A stretch of 64,000 nt of DNA, taken from assembly GCF_034676705.1 (NCBI RefSeq), contig NZ_JAUCBS010000002.1, forward strand, positions 72,001 to 136,000, written 5' to 3'. The stretch's first letter is position 1. Every line of letters starts with the position of its first letter. Made by a program: the position numbers and the translations under genes. Below are positions 25,729 to 35,310 of the stretch, in pieces. Source of the DNA: Gemmobacter sp. (lineage in GTDB: Bacteria > Pseudomonadota > Alphaproteobacteria > Rhodobacterales > Rhodobacteraceae). A model generated the notes under the pieces. The model ran no database searches. It saw nothing but the letters and a program-made list of their open reading frames with translations, and had not been told where the DNA came from.

Positions 25729-27288
25729 CTACAACATCCACTCTACCGGCAGGATGCCGATGACCACGGTCGCAATCTGCTGGAACCAGCTTGCCCCGGG
25801 TTCCTCCTGATAGATCACGGCCTGTCCTTGCGGCACGGCCTCGCGCCAGATCATCTTGCGCTCCGGCGTCAGCTGCGGCCGATAACTGACCATCTCGAAC
25901 GGGCCGTCAAACCCCTGGCTCACCCGGCTGGCCAGAGACGGGCTGTCGATCAGAAAGCCCATCTCGCAATTCAGCCGGGCGGATCGGGGATCAAAATTGA
26001 ACGAGCCGATGAATACCCTCTCGCCATCCACCGCAAAGACCTTGGCATGCAGGCTGGCGCCCGACAGACCCAGGCGATTCAGCTGGATGTGCGTTTCGCT
26101 GTCGGGCAGGCCGCGCAGCTTCAGTTCAAAAAGATCGACCCCGGCCGCAAGCAGCTCGCGCCGGTATTTGGTGTAACCGGCATGGACCAGCAGCACATCG
26201 GTGGTGTTCTGTGCATTGGTCAGGATATTCACCGCGACCCCGGAGTGCGCCAGATCGGCAAAGAACCTGGTCCCTTCCGGCCCTGGCACGAAATAGGCCG
26301 ATACCAGATCCAGCCGTTGCCGGGTGCCGCCCAGGATTTCTCCCAGCCGCGAAATGACCAGCTGATCCCCCCTGGCCAGACCTTCGCCTTTGGCCGGATC
26401 ATCGACGATCAGCTTTACGGTGGTCCATTCCGGCGTGATCCCGCCTTTCAGATAGGCATCGAAACTGGCCTGCAACTCTGCCCGAAGACCGACGGCTTCG
26501 TCGCTTGCTTTCACCTCGGCGACGCGGGCTGCGAATGCGGCGGAATCGCCAGTATCGGCAATGACCGTCTCGACCCCGAAAACCGACCGGCTGTTCCAGT
26601 AGGCGTCAAAAGCCGCGGCCGTTTCGGCGACGATGGTGCCCATCGCCAGCACATCCATGTCGACATAGAATTGATCTGCACCGACCTGGAAATATTCATC
26701 CCCGATATTGCGGCCGCCAACGATCGCCACTGCGCCATCCACGATGATGGCCTTGTTGTGCATCCGGCGGTTCATGCGGAAGAAATCGAAGGCATAGCCC
26801 AGCAGCTTCGGCCGTCGCACGGTAGACGGGTTGAACAGCCGGATTTCGATGTTCTCCATCGCGTTCAGCGTGGCCAGGATGGGGTCGAGCCCCGGGATAC
26901 CGTTGTCATCCAGCAAGAGCCGCACCCGGACACCGCGTTCGGCCGCCGCCTCCAGCTTGTCCAGCAGCAGGATGCCCGAACTGTCATCGTGCCAGATGTA
27001 ATACTGCACATCTATGGATCGCGCCGCCGCCCCGATCAAGGCCATGCGGCTGGCCAGCGCGTCCTTGCCTCCTTGCAACGGGACGACACCGGACTTGCCG
27101 GGATGTCGCGCCTGCTCCTCCAGCACTCTCCGGCCCATCGGCGTGGCGGGATCGGCGGGCCAGGCCGAACCGGGCGGGCGCCCTGCAATGTCGGGCAAGC
27201 GGAAGGTCCAGCGCAGCGCGGGAACGGCTATTGCACAGAGGATCGCGAAACATACGAGAAACTTCAGGCCGAACCATAGAACCCGCAT
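25729..27288 (-). CDS. Membrane-anchored phospholipase D / cardiolipin synthase-type enzyme
   Basis: A 519-residue protein with an N-terminal membrane anchor (residues about 5-28) and two HKD catalytic motifs: HNKAIIVDGAVAIVGGRN near residue 177 and HAKVFAVDGERVFIGSFN near residue 420. Both halves are intact, so it should be active as a phosphatidyl-transferase or phospholipase. The ATG at 27286-27288 is chosen because the anchor starts there. It precedes hdeD on the same strand with an 18-base gap, suggesting a small envelope-stress operon. Confidence 0.85.
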   Translation of the reverse strand: MRVLWFGLKFLVCFAILCAIAVPALRWTFRLPDIAGRPPGSAWPADPATPMGRRVLEEQARHPGKSGVVPLQGGKDALASRMALIGAAARSIDVQYYIWHDDSSGILLLDKLEAAAERGVRVRLLLDDNGIPGLDPILATLNAMENIEIRLFNPSTVRRPKLLGYAFDFFRMNRRMHNKAIIVDGAVAIVGGRNIGDEYFQVGADQFYVDMDVLAMGTIVAETAAAFDAYWNSRSVFGVETVIADTGDSAAFAARVAEVKASDEAVGLRAELQASFDAYLKGGITPEWTTVKLIVDDPAKGEGLARGDQLVISRLGEILGGTRQRLDLVSAYFVPGPEGTRFFADLAHSGVAVNILTNAQNTTDVLLVHAGYTKYRRELLAAGVDLFELKLRGLPDSETHIQLNRLGLSGASLHAKVFAVDGERVFIGSFNFDPRSARLNCEMGFLIDSPSLASRVSQGFDGPFEMVSYRPQLTPERKMIWREAVPQGQAVIYQEEPGASWFQQIATVVIGILPVEWML

Positions 27289-27630
27289 AACACTACACTC
27301 TCTTCTCGACCGAAGAAGACGGGCCACCAACGCGACCCGCGCGGCCTGCGTGATCTGTCTTAATGGTTACCCCCTCACCATGTGCGGGTCCATAGGATTG
27401 TTCCAACAGCGTCAGGGGCCAGGCCGCCTCGCCCCCGCCCCCAGCGGCGACCGCCCAGAACATCGCGATCCGCGTTCGACAGCGTGCATGCGAGCGCGCT
27501 TCTGCTCATGTTTCGGTCAGCACGCATCACAGACCGCCCGTTTCATATGCGCCGGTCATGGTCTGCGAGAAAATTATTGACTGTTTGGTCGAAAAGTTGG
27601 GTGCTGTCGGTAAGAAACCCGGAGTGCGCC
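27289..27630. other. Divergent intergenic region, 342 bases
   Basis: Separates the phospholipase gene (minus) from the PreA-like gene (plus). No gene is evident. A TTGACT hexamer at 27577-27582 could be a -35 element for the plus-strand gene, without a clear -10. The nearby TTTGGTCGAAAAG string is a possible regulator site. Confidence 0.35.
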
Positions 27631-28728
27631 ATGGCATCTGATCTTGCGACCGTCTTTACTGGCCTCAAATTCGTGAACCCCTTCGTCCTGGCATCCGCGC
27701 CGCCGACGGAAAGCAAGGCCAAGATCCTCAGGGCCTTCGAGGCGGGCTGGGGCGGTGTCGTGACCAAGACCATCGGCCTGCACCCGGTCGAAAATGTGGC
27801 CGGCCCGAAAACGATCTATCAGCGCGCCAGCGAGACGAAGCCCTATGTCTCGCGCTACAAGCGGCCCGACACCGTTTCGCATTCCTCGTGGAACTGGGAA
27901 CTGATCTCGGACCAGCCGCTTGAGCTGTGGCTTCCTGACCTGGAGGAAATCAAGACCACATACCCGGACCGCATGCTGATCGGTTCGATCATGGCCGGCG
28001 CCGGCAGCGAGGAGGAGATGGAAAACTGGCGCAAGCTGGCGCGGGCCGTCGTGACTGCGGGTTGCGATGCCGTCGAACTGAACATTTCCTGCCCCCACAT
28101 GGACCGCAAGGACATGGGCGCCCATATCGCCAATGACGAAGACATGATCCGGTCGATCCTGAGGGCCGTCACAGAGGCGGTCAGCGTTCCGATCTGGGTC
28201 AAGGTCACGCCCTCGGGGTCCAGGCTGGTCGATGCCGCCCGCGCCGCCTATGAGGCGGGCGCCGCGTCGATCTCGCTGTGCAATACCTTCCCCTCGCTGC
28301 CGCTGATGGACCCGGAGACCCTGAAATTCGAGGTCGAGGTCGACGGGCTGGTCACCTCTGGCGGGTTGGGGGGACTCGCGATCCTGCATCAGGCCTTGCA
28401 ACGGGTGTCGGATGTGTCGCGTGCCTTCCCGGACAAGTCGATTTCCGGCATCGGCGGCATACGAGGGTTTCGCGAAGCCTTCAATTTCATCGCGCATGGC
28501 GCGGGGAACCTGCAGGTCTGCACAGCCGCGATGGAAGACAAGGGCAGCGGCGGCATCGGCACCAACCTCATTCAAGAGCTGACAGGCGATCTTGCCGACT
28601 ATCTGGAGCGCAAGGGATACACGTCGATCGAGGACTTCCGGGGAATTGCGCGTGGGCGGATTGTCGAACATTCCAGGATCCGCAGAAAGAGCGAGGCTTA
28701 CAACGGGGGCTATGCGCAATCGGCCTAG
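27631..28728 (+). CDS. PreA-like dihydropyrimidine/dihydroorotate dehydrogenase, no Fe-S domain
   Basis: A 365-residue flavoprotein with the (beta/alpha)8 fold of dihydropyrimidine dehydrogenase: FVNPFVLASAPPTESKAKIL, FEAGWGGVVTKTIG, the active-site loop ELNISCPHMDRKDMGAHI and GGIRGFREAFNFIAHGAGNL. PreA proteins normally carry a C-terminal 2x[4Fe-4S] domain of about 60 residues; this one stops at residue 365 without any CxxCxxC motif. No preT partner is present. Start: ATG with GGAG six bases upstream. It may act on another cyclic or aromatic substrate with a different electron donor. Confidence 0.8.
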   Translation: MASDLATVFTGLKFVNPFVLASAPPTESKAKILRAFEAGWGGVVTKTIGLHPVENVAGPKTIYQRASETKPYVSRYKRPDTVSHSSWNWELISDQPLELWLPDLEEIKTTYPDRMLIGSIMAGAGSEEEMENWRKLARAVVTAGCDAVELNISCPHMDRKDMGAHIANDEDMIRSILRAVTEAVSVPIWVKVTPSGSRLVDAARAAYEAGAASISLCNTFPSLPLMDPETLKFEVEVDGLVTSGGLGGLAILHQALQRVSDVSRAFPDKSISGIGGIRGFREAFNFIAHGAGNLQVCTAAMEDKGSGGIGTNLIQELTGDLADYLERKGYTSIEDFRGIARGRIVEHSRIRRKSEAYNGGYAQSA

Positions 28729-28943
28729 GCGGCTTTCCGTCCTGATCCAGGATGTGCCGACAGCGTGCCGCAGCCACCGCGCTGCGGCATTGTCGATTGG
28801 CGACCAGCAAGGTCACCCGCCCAACCGACTGCCCCCCGGATCGCCGACGGTTTCCGCCGCCATCCCTAGGATGCCGCGCCAAGAATATTGCCTGGGTGCC
28901 GGCTTTGGCGCAGGCTGTCGGAAACCTGAGACGGGGGGCGATC

Positions 28944-29372
28944 ATGGAAAATCCGGCTGACAAGCCACCATTCTCGACCGGAGAGCTGATCGGCCTGCTT
29001 GTCCATCTGCGCAACCGGGTGGAAAGCGAATGGCAGCGGGTGCTGTATGTGCATGCCGCGCTGATCGGGGTGATGATCTTTTTCGCGGGCCAGAGCATCC
29101 AGTTCGTGCCGGCGCGGATCGTGATTGCGGTATTCTACACGGCAAGCCTTGTCGTGTCCTGGCGCGCCATGGCCGAGGCGTTCGACGGCCTGCGCATCGT
29201 GACGGCCGATCTGGGCAACCATCCCGGGGCTGCGGTTGGCAGTGATGCGCATCGCTGGCTTGCGACGCGCGACTACCGGCACGCGCTGAACCTGCGGGCG
29301 GTGCTGATGATAGGGGTCTGGTTCGTCGTGATCTACCTGCTGTTCCGCACGCCGGTGATGGGCCCGGGCTGA
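28944..29372 (+). CDS. Small inner-membrane protein of unknown function
   Basis: A 142-residue protein with three hydrophobic spans: LYVHAALIGVMIFFAGQSI, RIVIAVFYTASLVVSWRAM and the C-terminal LMIGVWFVVIYLLFRTPVMG. No family recognised. A GGGGGGCGA ribosome site precedes the ATG. Its last 40 bases overlap the 3' end of the convergent CHAT-protease gene, so the two transcripts would be antisense there. Confidence 0.65.
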   Translation: MENPADKPPFSTGELIGLLVHLRNRVESEWQRVLYVHAALIGVMIFFAGQSIQFVPARIVIAVFYTASLVVSWRAMAEAFDGLRIVTADLGNHPGAAVGSDAHRWLATRDYRHALNLRAVLMIGVWFVVIYLLFRTPVMGPG

Positions 29373-32300
29373 CCCGCCTGGCGCAGGCCGCCACCGTCGC
29401 CCACCAGCATGAATGGCGCCCAATAGGCCGGATGGCGCTGCCGCCTGTCGGCATCGGGATCGTCGGCCATCGCCAGCATGGCACGGCGCAGCGCCTCGGC
29501 GCGCGGCAGGGTGGTGGCTTCGGTCAGCATGGCCGCCGTCAGCCGGGTCGCGGCATCGGAATAGACCGGCCAGTGCGACACCAGCAGGCTGCGCGCCCCG
29601 GCCAGGAAAAACCCCGAGGCCAGACCGCTAAGCCCTTCGTTCCCGCCAGATCCCGCAGCGGTGTTGCAGGCCGACAGGATCACCAGTTCGGCATCCAGCC
29701 GCAGCAGGCCGATTTCGGCGGCGGTCAGCAGGCCATCGTCGGCATCGCTGGCGGTATCGGGCGGCGTCAGCACCAACGCGGCATCGCCTGCGCCGATCTC
29801 TCCGGCAATCAGGCCATGGGTGGCAAAGGACAACACCCTGTAGTCGGCCAGCGCGCCCGCCGCGCTCAGCGCCTTGATCGCGGTCTCGGTCGCATGATCC
29901 TGGATCATCAGCGCATCGGGCGTGCCGAACAACCGCGCCGCGGCCTCGAGTTCGCATCTGGTATCGGGCAAGGCCGGCAGATCGGCGATGCGGGCCGGGT
30001 CGGCCAACCCGTCGGACCCGCGCGATACATCCAGCGCCGCCATCAGCGCCGGAGCGGCGGGCACCGCACAATCAAAGGGCAGCGCACCATTGCGCGCCGT
30101 CCCGATCAGCGGATCGCCAATCCCCAGGAACGGCCGGCCCGCCACCACCGGCCTTGCCGCGGCATCGCGCTGATGGGCCAGCCCCGCGACATTGGGCATC
30201 ACCGTGATCGCATGGTCGCGGATCAGCCAGTCGATGCGGCCGTCCTGCACGCCGCGCACCAGCAGGTGGAACGGCAACGCCACCAGCGCACGGTCGGGCA
30301 CCACGATCAGGTTGGCGCGCCCGTGCAGCAGCCCGGCCACCGGGGCAAGCAGCATGTGCCAGCCCTCCAGCGCAGGCGCGGTATCAAAGCCGGTTTCCGC
30401 TGTTTCCACATCAAGACCGAAGGCGCCTCGGGTGCCCGGACCACCTGCCCCGCAGGCCGGATCGGTCAGCGCAGCCGCACAGCGCAGCCGGTGGGCCAGC
30501 GCCTCCAGCTCGGCCCGGGGCGGCAGTTCGGCGCTGTCGAAATCATCCTCGGTGATCACGAAGACACGCCCGGGAACCGCATCGCCCTCGACGCTGGCGA
30601 ACAGGATCAGCGCCTCGTCGGGGCGCAGCAGGCCCGCCGTGGTCAAGAGATCCACCGGCCTTGCAGCGGCGAAGGCGCCATAATCGGGAAAACGCGCGGC
30701 CAGCGCGGCATCGGCTTTGGCCAGACCGGCGCGGGCGCCGATCAGCCGGGCGCGTGCGGCGGCACCATCGCCCCCCTGCGCCAGCGCCTGCACCATGTCC
30801 GACCGCGCCGACGCCAGCGCGGCCGATGCCGCCTCACGCGTGCGGCCAAGATCATCGTCGCCATAAAGGCGGGCGGTGGCACGGCCCAGCACCTCGCCCG
30901 CCCGCAGGTCGTTGACCCGCTGGGCAACCTGAAACGCCTCGGTCAGCAGGTTCAGCAGGTCCACGCCATCGGCGGTTTCGGCGGCCGCCATGGCGGCGGC
31001 GACGTGAATTGCCAGCGCCTGGCGGGCAAAGCCTTCGTTCCGCCGGTCGGGTTGCGACAATTCGGCGGTGGCCGGGCGCAAATCCTCCAGCGCCTGTGCA
31101 ACCGCCCCGCTTTCCAGGTGCATCAGCCCGCGTCCTGCCAGCAGGACTTCGCGCATCGGATGCCCGGCCGGCATCAGCGCCAGCGCCTGATCCATATGCG
31201 ACATCGCGCCGGGCAGATCGCCCTTGCCGCGCAGGGTCTCTGCCATCTCGACCAGCGGCGAGATCCGGGGCGACAGGCCCGGGGCGGATTGCGGCGGAAC
31301 GGCCCCCGACAGGCCCTGCACCAGCCCGGGCACTGGCGCAGCGCCGGCCGCCACCTGCCGGCGTTCCAGGATGTGCGCCGCCCGGGCCCGTTCCGGGGCC
31401 TGTGGCGCGGCGCGCCGGTCGATCTCGGCCACCATCCGTTCGGCCGTGGCCAAGGCCGCGCCGACATCGCCGGCCGCCGCCTGATGATCGCCCATGGCGC
31501 CAAGCACGGTCAGCCAGGCATCCGGTCGGTCGCCCTCGGCCGTCGTTTCCAGCAGCGCCAGCGCCGATTGCAGCGCGATACCCGCCGCGTCCATCCCTCC
31601 CACCCGGGTTTCCAGCGCCGCGCGCTCCAGCGCGGCCAACACCCCGATGCGCGCGCCATATCCCGCACCGTCGCCCAGCAGATCCAGCGCGGCCCGGGCC
31701 TCGGCCAGACGGCCCATGTCGGTCTGGATGGCCACCAGCAACACCAGCGCCCGACCCACCGCATCCGATCCAGGCCCGTCGCGCAGAGGCGACAGGATGC
31801 TGATCCCCTCGGCCAGACGCAGGGCTTCGGGCAGGCGGCCTTCGGAATGCAGCCATTCCGCGACCTCGCGCAGCGGCGGCAGCATATCCTGCGCGCTGGT
31901 GGCAAGGACGGGGGCGGGCAGGCTGACCACACGGTCGGCCCATGTTGCGGCCAGATCGGGGCGCCCTGCGGCCAGCGTGGTCAGCAGCGCCGCAAGATCG
32001 GCGGCCTGCACCAGCGGATGGCCGGGGGGCAGATCCGCCAACCCCGTGCGCATCGCCTGATCAAAGGCCAGCCCGCCACCCTGATCGCGTGCGGCCATGG
32101 CGGTTTCCAGCGCCGCCATCAGGCGCGACTCGCCATCCGCCTCATCCGCAGCCGCGGCCGGTGCGGCGGCCAGCCAGCCATCCAGCGCCGTTTCTGGATC
32201 CAGTTCGCCCTCGGCAAGGGTATCCAGACGGTCGGACAGCGCCTGCCACAGCGCGACCAGATCCGCATCGTCCCCGGTTTCCAGCGGCAAAATGACGGCC

Positions 32301-32611
32301 AGCGCCGGCACCGGCTGGCCCAGATCGGCCCGGGCCAGCGCCAGCAGCAGCCGCGGGATACGGTCATCCCCGCCTTCGGCCCGGATGACCAGTTCGGCCG
32401 CCAGAACCTCGGCCGCGGCGGGGTCGCCCCTGTCCAGCAGGTCGCGCACCATGGTATCCAGCGCCGCTGCGATCCGGTCGGCATCCTCGGACAACCGGGC
32501 CTGCCGTAGATCTTCGGCCGGGGCCGACAGGGTAGCGGCGGGTCCAGTCATCTGCGCCAGGGCGGGGGCGGCCAGCCCCAGCCCCACGATCAGCACAACA
32601 CGTTCGACCAC
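29333..32611 (-). CDS. Exported TPR-CHAT caspase-like protease
   Basis: About 1092 residues from the GTG at 32609-32611, which begins a classic signal peptide (VERVVLIVGLGLAAPALAQ). Residues 25-700 are helical repeats of TPR type; about 760-1080 form a CHAT domain, the caspase-fold peptidase family that includes separase-like proteases. The catalytic pair is visible: His about 932 in LSFATHGLIAG and Cys about 982 in ILSACNTAAG, followed by the conserved GLSGLASGFFLAGARSLLVS HW block. An internal ATG at 32551 would lose the signal peptide. Divergent from the next gene by 51 bases. Confidence 0.85.
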   Translation of the reverse strand: MVERVVLIVGLGLAAPALAQMTGPAATLSAPAEDLRQARLSEDADRIAAALDTMVRDLLDRGDPAAAEVLAAELVIRAEGGDDRIPRLLLALARADLGQPVPALAVILPLETGDDADLVALWQALSDRLDTLAEGELDPETALDGWLAAAPAAAADEADGESRLMAALETAMAARDQGGGLAFDQAMRTGLADLPPGHPLVQAADLAALLTTLAAGRPDLAATWADRVVSLPAPVLATSAQDMLPPLREVAEWLHSEGRLPEALRLAEGISILSPLRDGPGSDAVGRALVLLVAIQTDMGRLAEARAALDLLGDGAGYGARIGVLAALERAALETRVGGMDAAGIALQSALALLETTAEGDRPDAWLTVLGAMGDHQAAAGDVGAALATAERMVAEIDRRAAPQAPERARAAHILERRQVAAGAAPVPGLVQGLSGAVPPQSAPGLSPRISPLVEMAETLRGKGDLPGAMSHMDQALALMPAGHPMREVLLAGRGLMHLESGAVAQALEDLRPATAELSQPDRRNEGFARQALAIHVAAAMAAAETADGVDLLNLLTEAFQVAQRVNDLRAGEVLGRATARLYGDDDLGRTREAASAALASARSDMVQALAQGGDGAAARARLIGARAGLAKADAALAARFPDYGAFAAARPVDLLTTAGLLRPDEALILFASVEGDAVPGRVFVITEDDFDSAELPPRAELEALAHRLRCAAALTDPACGAGGPGTRGAFGLDVETAETGFDTAPALEGWHMLLAPVAGLLHGRANLIVVPDRALVALPFHLLVRGVQDGRIDWLIRDHAITVMPNVAGLAHQRDAAARPVVAGRPFLGIGDPLIGTARNGALPFDCAVPAAPALMAALDVSRGSDGLADPARIADLPALPDTRCELEAAARLFGTPDALMIQDHATETAIKALSAAGALADYRVLSFATHGLIAGEIGAGDAALVLTPPDTASDADDGLLTAAEIGLLRLDAELVILSACNTAAGSGGNEGLSGLASGFFLAGARSLLVSHWPVYSDAATRLTAAMLTEATTLPRAEALRRAMLAMADDPDADRRQRHPAYWAPFMLVGDGGGLRQAGQPGPITGVRNSR

Positions 32612-32662
32612 CCGGCCAGCTGCCGCTAGACTTTGCCGGGTCAGCCAAAGGAATCGCCCCGC

Positions 32663-33586
32663 ATGTTGGATCGCCTGGCCGCCCTTGCCCTTGTGTGTCT
32701 GCTGACCGGCCCGGCCGGGGCCGCCCCCTTTGTCATCACCGACAGCGAAGGGTTCGGCGCCGCCATGCCCGCGCTGACCATCGACCTTCCGCCCGGCTGG
32801 GCGGCGACCGGCCGGATCGCCTGGAACAAGCCGTGCAGCGCCAACGAGTTGTTCGAGATCGTGCTGAACGCCCGGTCCGCCGACGGGCAGGCCGGGCTGC
32901 GCATCACCCCCGGCCATTCGGTGCAATGGATCGGCGCCAGCGCCGACCGCAGCGTCGATCCGATGATCGCGCAGATGGCGCTTGCCCAGGCCGAAAGCGC
33001 CCGCAACCAGATGCAGACCGCCTTTCACGACTCGAACTGCCATGTCGGCCAGGTGGCCGATACGGCGGCCATCCTGAACGCGCTGGTGCTGCCCAGACGG
33101 CCCCAGGGCACGCAGGTCACGCGCATCGCCCCGGACGAAACCAGGCTGGCAGGCTATCGCGCGGCCTTTGGCCAGCAGATGACCGGGCTGATCACCCGTT
33201 TCGACGCGGCCGTCGTGGATCTGGTCTGGCCAGGTCCGGGGGGCGAGGTGGCCGAACGGCTGTGGCTGTCGTGGTATCAGTTTGCCGACGATCCGCGCGC
33301 CACCTACATCGCTGGCCTGCCCGGCAGCCACTATCAGGCCACCACGATCGAGACGCTGGCCTTTGCCTGGGCCCCCAGCCACCGCGCGGCGGAAATCGAC
33401 GCGGCGGAACGGGCGCTGAAGGCGATGCGGGCCGATCCGGCCTGGCAAGCCCGCGTGCAGGAGGTTCAGAAGAAGCTGGCCGAGGAACGCGCCCGCGCGC
33501 GCCAGCAATCCGAAGCAGACCGCAAGCTGCAACAGGCACGGCGCGATGCAGACCACCGGCGGTTTCTGGAAACGATCCGCCAGTAA
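32663..33586 (+). CDS. Exported protein of unknown function
   Basis: A 307-residue protein with a signal peptide (MLDRLAALALVCLLTGPAGA). The mature part is soluble, contains LTIDLPPGWAATGRIAWNKP and a conserved-looking WPGPGGEVAERLWLSWYQF section, and has only two cysteines that could pair. Residues about 250-300 form a highly charged coiled coil (VQEVQKKLAEERARARQQSE). No family recognised. It lies divergent from the CHAT gene and convergent with the hydrolase gene, 2 bases from its stop; a partner or anchor role for these enzymes is inferred. Confidence 0.75.
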   Translation: MLDRLAALALVCLLTGPAGAAPFVITDSEGFGAAMPALTIDLPPGWAATGRIAWNKPCSANELFEIVLNARSADGQAGLRITPGHSVQWIGASADRSVDPMIAQMALAQAESARNQMQTAFHDSNCHVGQVADTAAILNALVLPRRPQGTQVTRIAPDETRLAGYRAAFGQQMTGLITRFDAAVVDLVWPGPGGEVAERLWLSWYQFADDPRATYIAGLPGSHYQATTIETLAFAWAPSHRAAEIDAAERALKAMRADPAWQARVQEVQKKLAEERARARQQSEADRKLQQARRDADHRRFLETIRQ

Positions 33587-33588
33587 CC

Positions 33589-35310
33589 TCATGGCGACAG
33601 GATCCGCAGGATGATGCGACGGATCTGGACCAGCCGCGTCGGGTCGGTGATCAGCCGGTCCAGCCGGCGGATGGCGGCATCCGGGGCGTCGATGCCATCG
33701 GCCTGAAGCGTGGACAACACCGGCAGCAGGTCGGCATCGGGGCAGTCTGCCGGCTGGTACATCCAGGCATCGGCCGTCTGGTGCGGCACCAGCCCGCAGC
33801 GCCGTTCGGGCGCCGCGTTGCGCCACAGCACCGCCACCAGATCGGCCAGCGCCGAACGGTCGTCCGCGAAATAGCCGTGCGCCAGCATGTCGGCCCCCAG
33901 GGCCGACATGTCCACCGTATCCAGCCCCCCGACCGCCAGCGTATCGGCCCCGGCCTGCCCTGCCCGCGCCATGTTGCCATGCAGATTGCGCGAGGCGACC
34001 AGCGCCCAGTCGTTCTCCGAGGCATAAAGCGTCATGCGCTGCGCGACGGGGCGCATGGTGGGCAGAATCTCGGCGAACAGGCCGGCATCGACATCCGGCG
34101 CGGCAAAGATCACCTGCCCGAAATCGGGCGGATCGCCGGGGCGGATGCCGTTGCGCAGGGCATACAGCTCCAGCGCCTCGGTCAGGGCGCGGTTTCCCAT
34201 CGAATGCGCGACGATGTGAATGGTCTGCGCGCCGGACCGTGCCACCAGGTCGTCCAGGAACCGCGACAGGTGCCGCCCCGAAAGCTGCACCACGGCCGCA
34301 TCCGACAGATAGCCCACGGTGGACCCTTGCGAGGGCCAGGAATACAGCACCGGCAGACCGGGGTAGTTCATGTCATGCGCCAGCTGCGCCGCCCGCCGCG
34401 CGGCCGCCCCGAAGCTGACGTTGTAGCCATGGATGAACAGCACGATTTCCGGCCGGGGCCGGCTTGCCGTGGCGCTGGCCAGGCTGGCAAAGAACGCCTC
34501 GCCAGCCATCGGGGTGACGCTGCGCAGCATGACGTGCCGCGCCGGATCGGGCGCGAATTCCAGCTTCCAGATCGACGGGCGTTCGATGGCACCGGGAATG
34601 TGCTGGTCGGGAATCGACACTTCGGCGATGCCATAGTCCAGCGGGCCACGGGCGTAACCGTAGAAGTCTTCGGGATCGTCGCTGTCGCTGCGGGCGCGGT
34701 CGGTGGCGTAATGCACCGGAACAACGGCATAGCCACCCTGGCCGGGCCAGGATCTGTTGGCCTTTTCGACCTCGGGGAACAGGGCGCTGCGCGCCGCATC
34801 GCGGTAGCCCTGCGCGGCAGCCGTGTCACCCGCCCGGCCTGCCAGAACCGCAAGCCGCTCCAACGTGGCGGCAAGCACCTGGGGCGGGGCTGCGGATGCG
34901 CGCAGACGGGCCAATGCCGCCTCCTCGGCGCCGATCGCGCCGCGCGGGTTGCCTGCCGCCTCATGGGCCGCCGCCGCCGCGCGCCAGATCGTCACGGGGT
35001 CGACCAGCGGATCGGGCTGGCGGTCGACGAAGCGCGCCAGATTGTCCAGCAGGCGCGCGGCCTCGGCGTGGCGGCCTTGCGCGGACAGCAACTGCGCGGC
35101 CATACGGTTCAGATCCAGCAGCAGGGCGGGGTCGGAATCCTGGCGCGCCTGCACTTCGGCCAGCAGGGTCTCTATCTGCGCCAGCGCGCGGACAGGGTCG
35201 TCGGCCGCCAGCGCAGGCAGGGCCGCGACCCGGGCATCGACCTGCGCCATGACCGGCCGTGCCAGTGGCAAAAGCGCCAGAACAAGCGCGGCAAGGCGCA
35301 GGAATCGCAT
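33589..35310 (-). CDS. Exported alpha/beta hydrolase (DUF900 type) with N-terminal helical repeats
   Basis: A 573-residue protein: signal peptide to about residue 22 (ALLPLARPVMAQ), helical TPR-like repeats to about 170, then a DUF900-type hydrolase with VLFIHGYNVSFGAAARRAAQ, the nucleophile elbow HIVAHSMGNRALTEA near residue 355 and an acid loop APDVDAG. DUF900 enzymes resemble esterases/lipases with unknown substrates. The start at 35308-35310 is adjacent to TTTGATCC. It shares the TPR-plus-hydrolase layout of the neighbouring CHAT protein, suggesting a common assembly. Confidence 0.82.
   Translation of the reverse strand: MRFLRLAALVLALLPLARPVMAQVDARVAALPALAADDPVRALAQIETLLAEVQARQDSDPALLLDLNRMAAQLLSAQGRHAEAARLLDNLARFVDRQPDPLVDPVTIWRAAAAAHEAAGNPRGAIGAEEAALARLRASAAPPQVLAATLERLAVLAGRAGDTAAAQGYRDAARSALFPEVEKANRSWPGQGGYAVVPVHYATDRARSDSDDPEDFYGYARGPLDYGIAEVSIPDQHIPGAIERPSIWKLEFAPDPARHVMLRSVTPMAGEAFFASLASATASRPRPEIVLFIHGYNVSFGAAARRAAQLAHDMNYPGLPVLYSWPSQGSTVGYLSDAAVVQLSGRHLSRFLDDLVARSGAQTIHIVAHSMGNRALTEALELYALRNGIRPGDPPDFGQVIFAAPDVDAGLFAEILPTMRPVAQRMTLYASENDWALVASRNLHGNMARAGQAGADTLAVGGLDTVDMSALGADMLAHGYFADDRSALADLVAVLWRNAAPERRCGLVPHQTADAWMYQPADCPDADLLPVLSTLQADGIDAPDAAIRRLDRLITDPTRLVQIRRIILRILSP

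Noticed and set aside
23464..28943. Prophage or integrative element
   Set aside because: No integrase, attachment site duplication, tRNA or phage structural gene is visible; only decayed catabolic fragments.
29432..32509. A 1025-codon plus-strand frame opposite the CHAT gene
   Set aside because: Gln/Arg/Gly-rich shadow; the minus strand carries the CHAT catalytic motifs.
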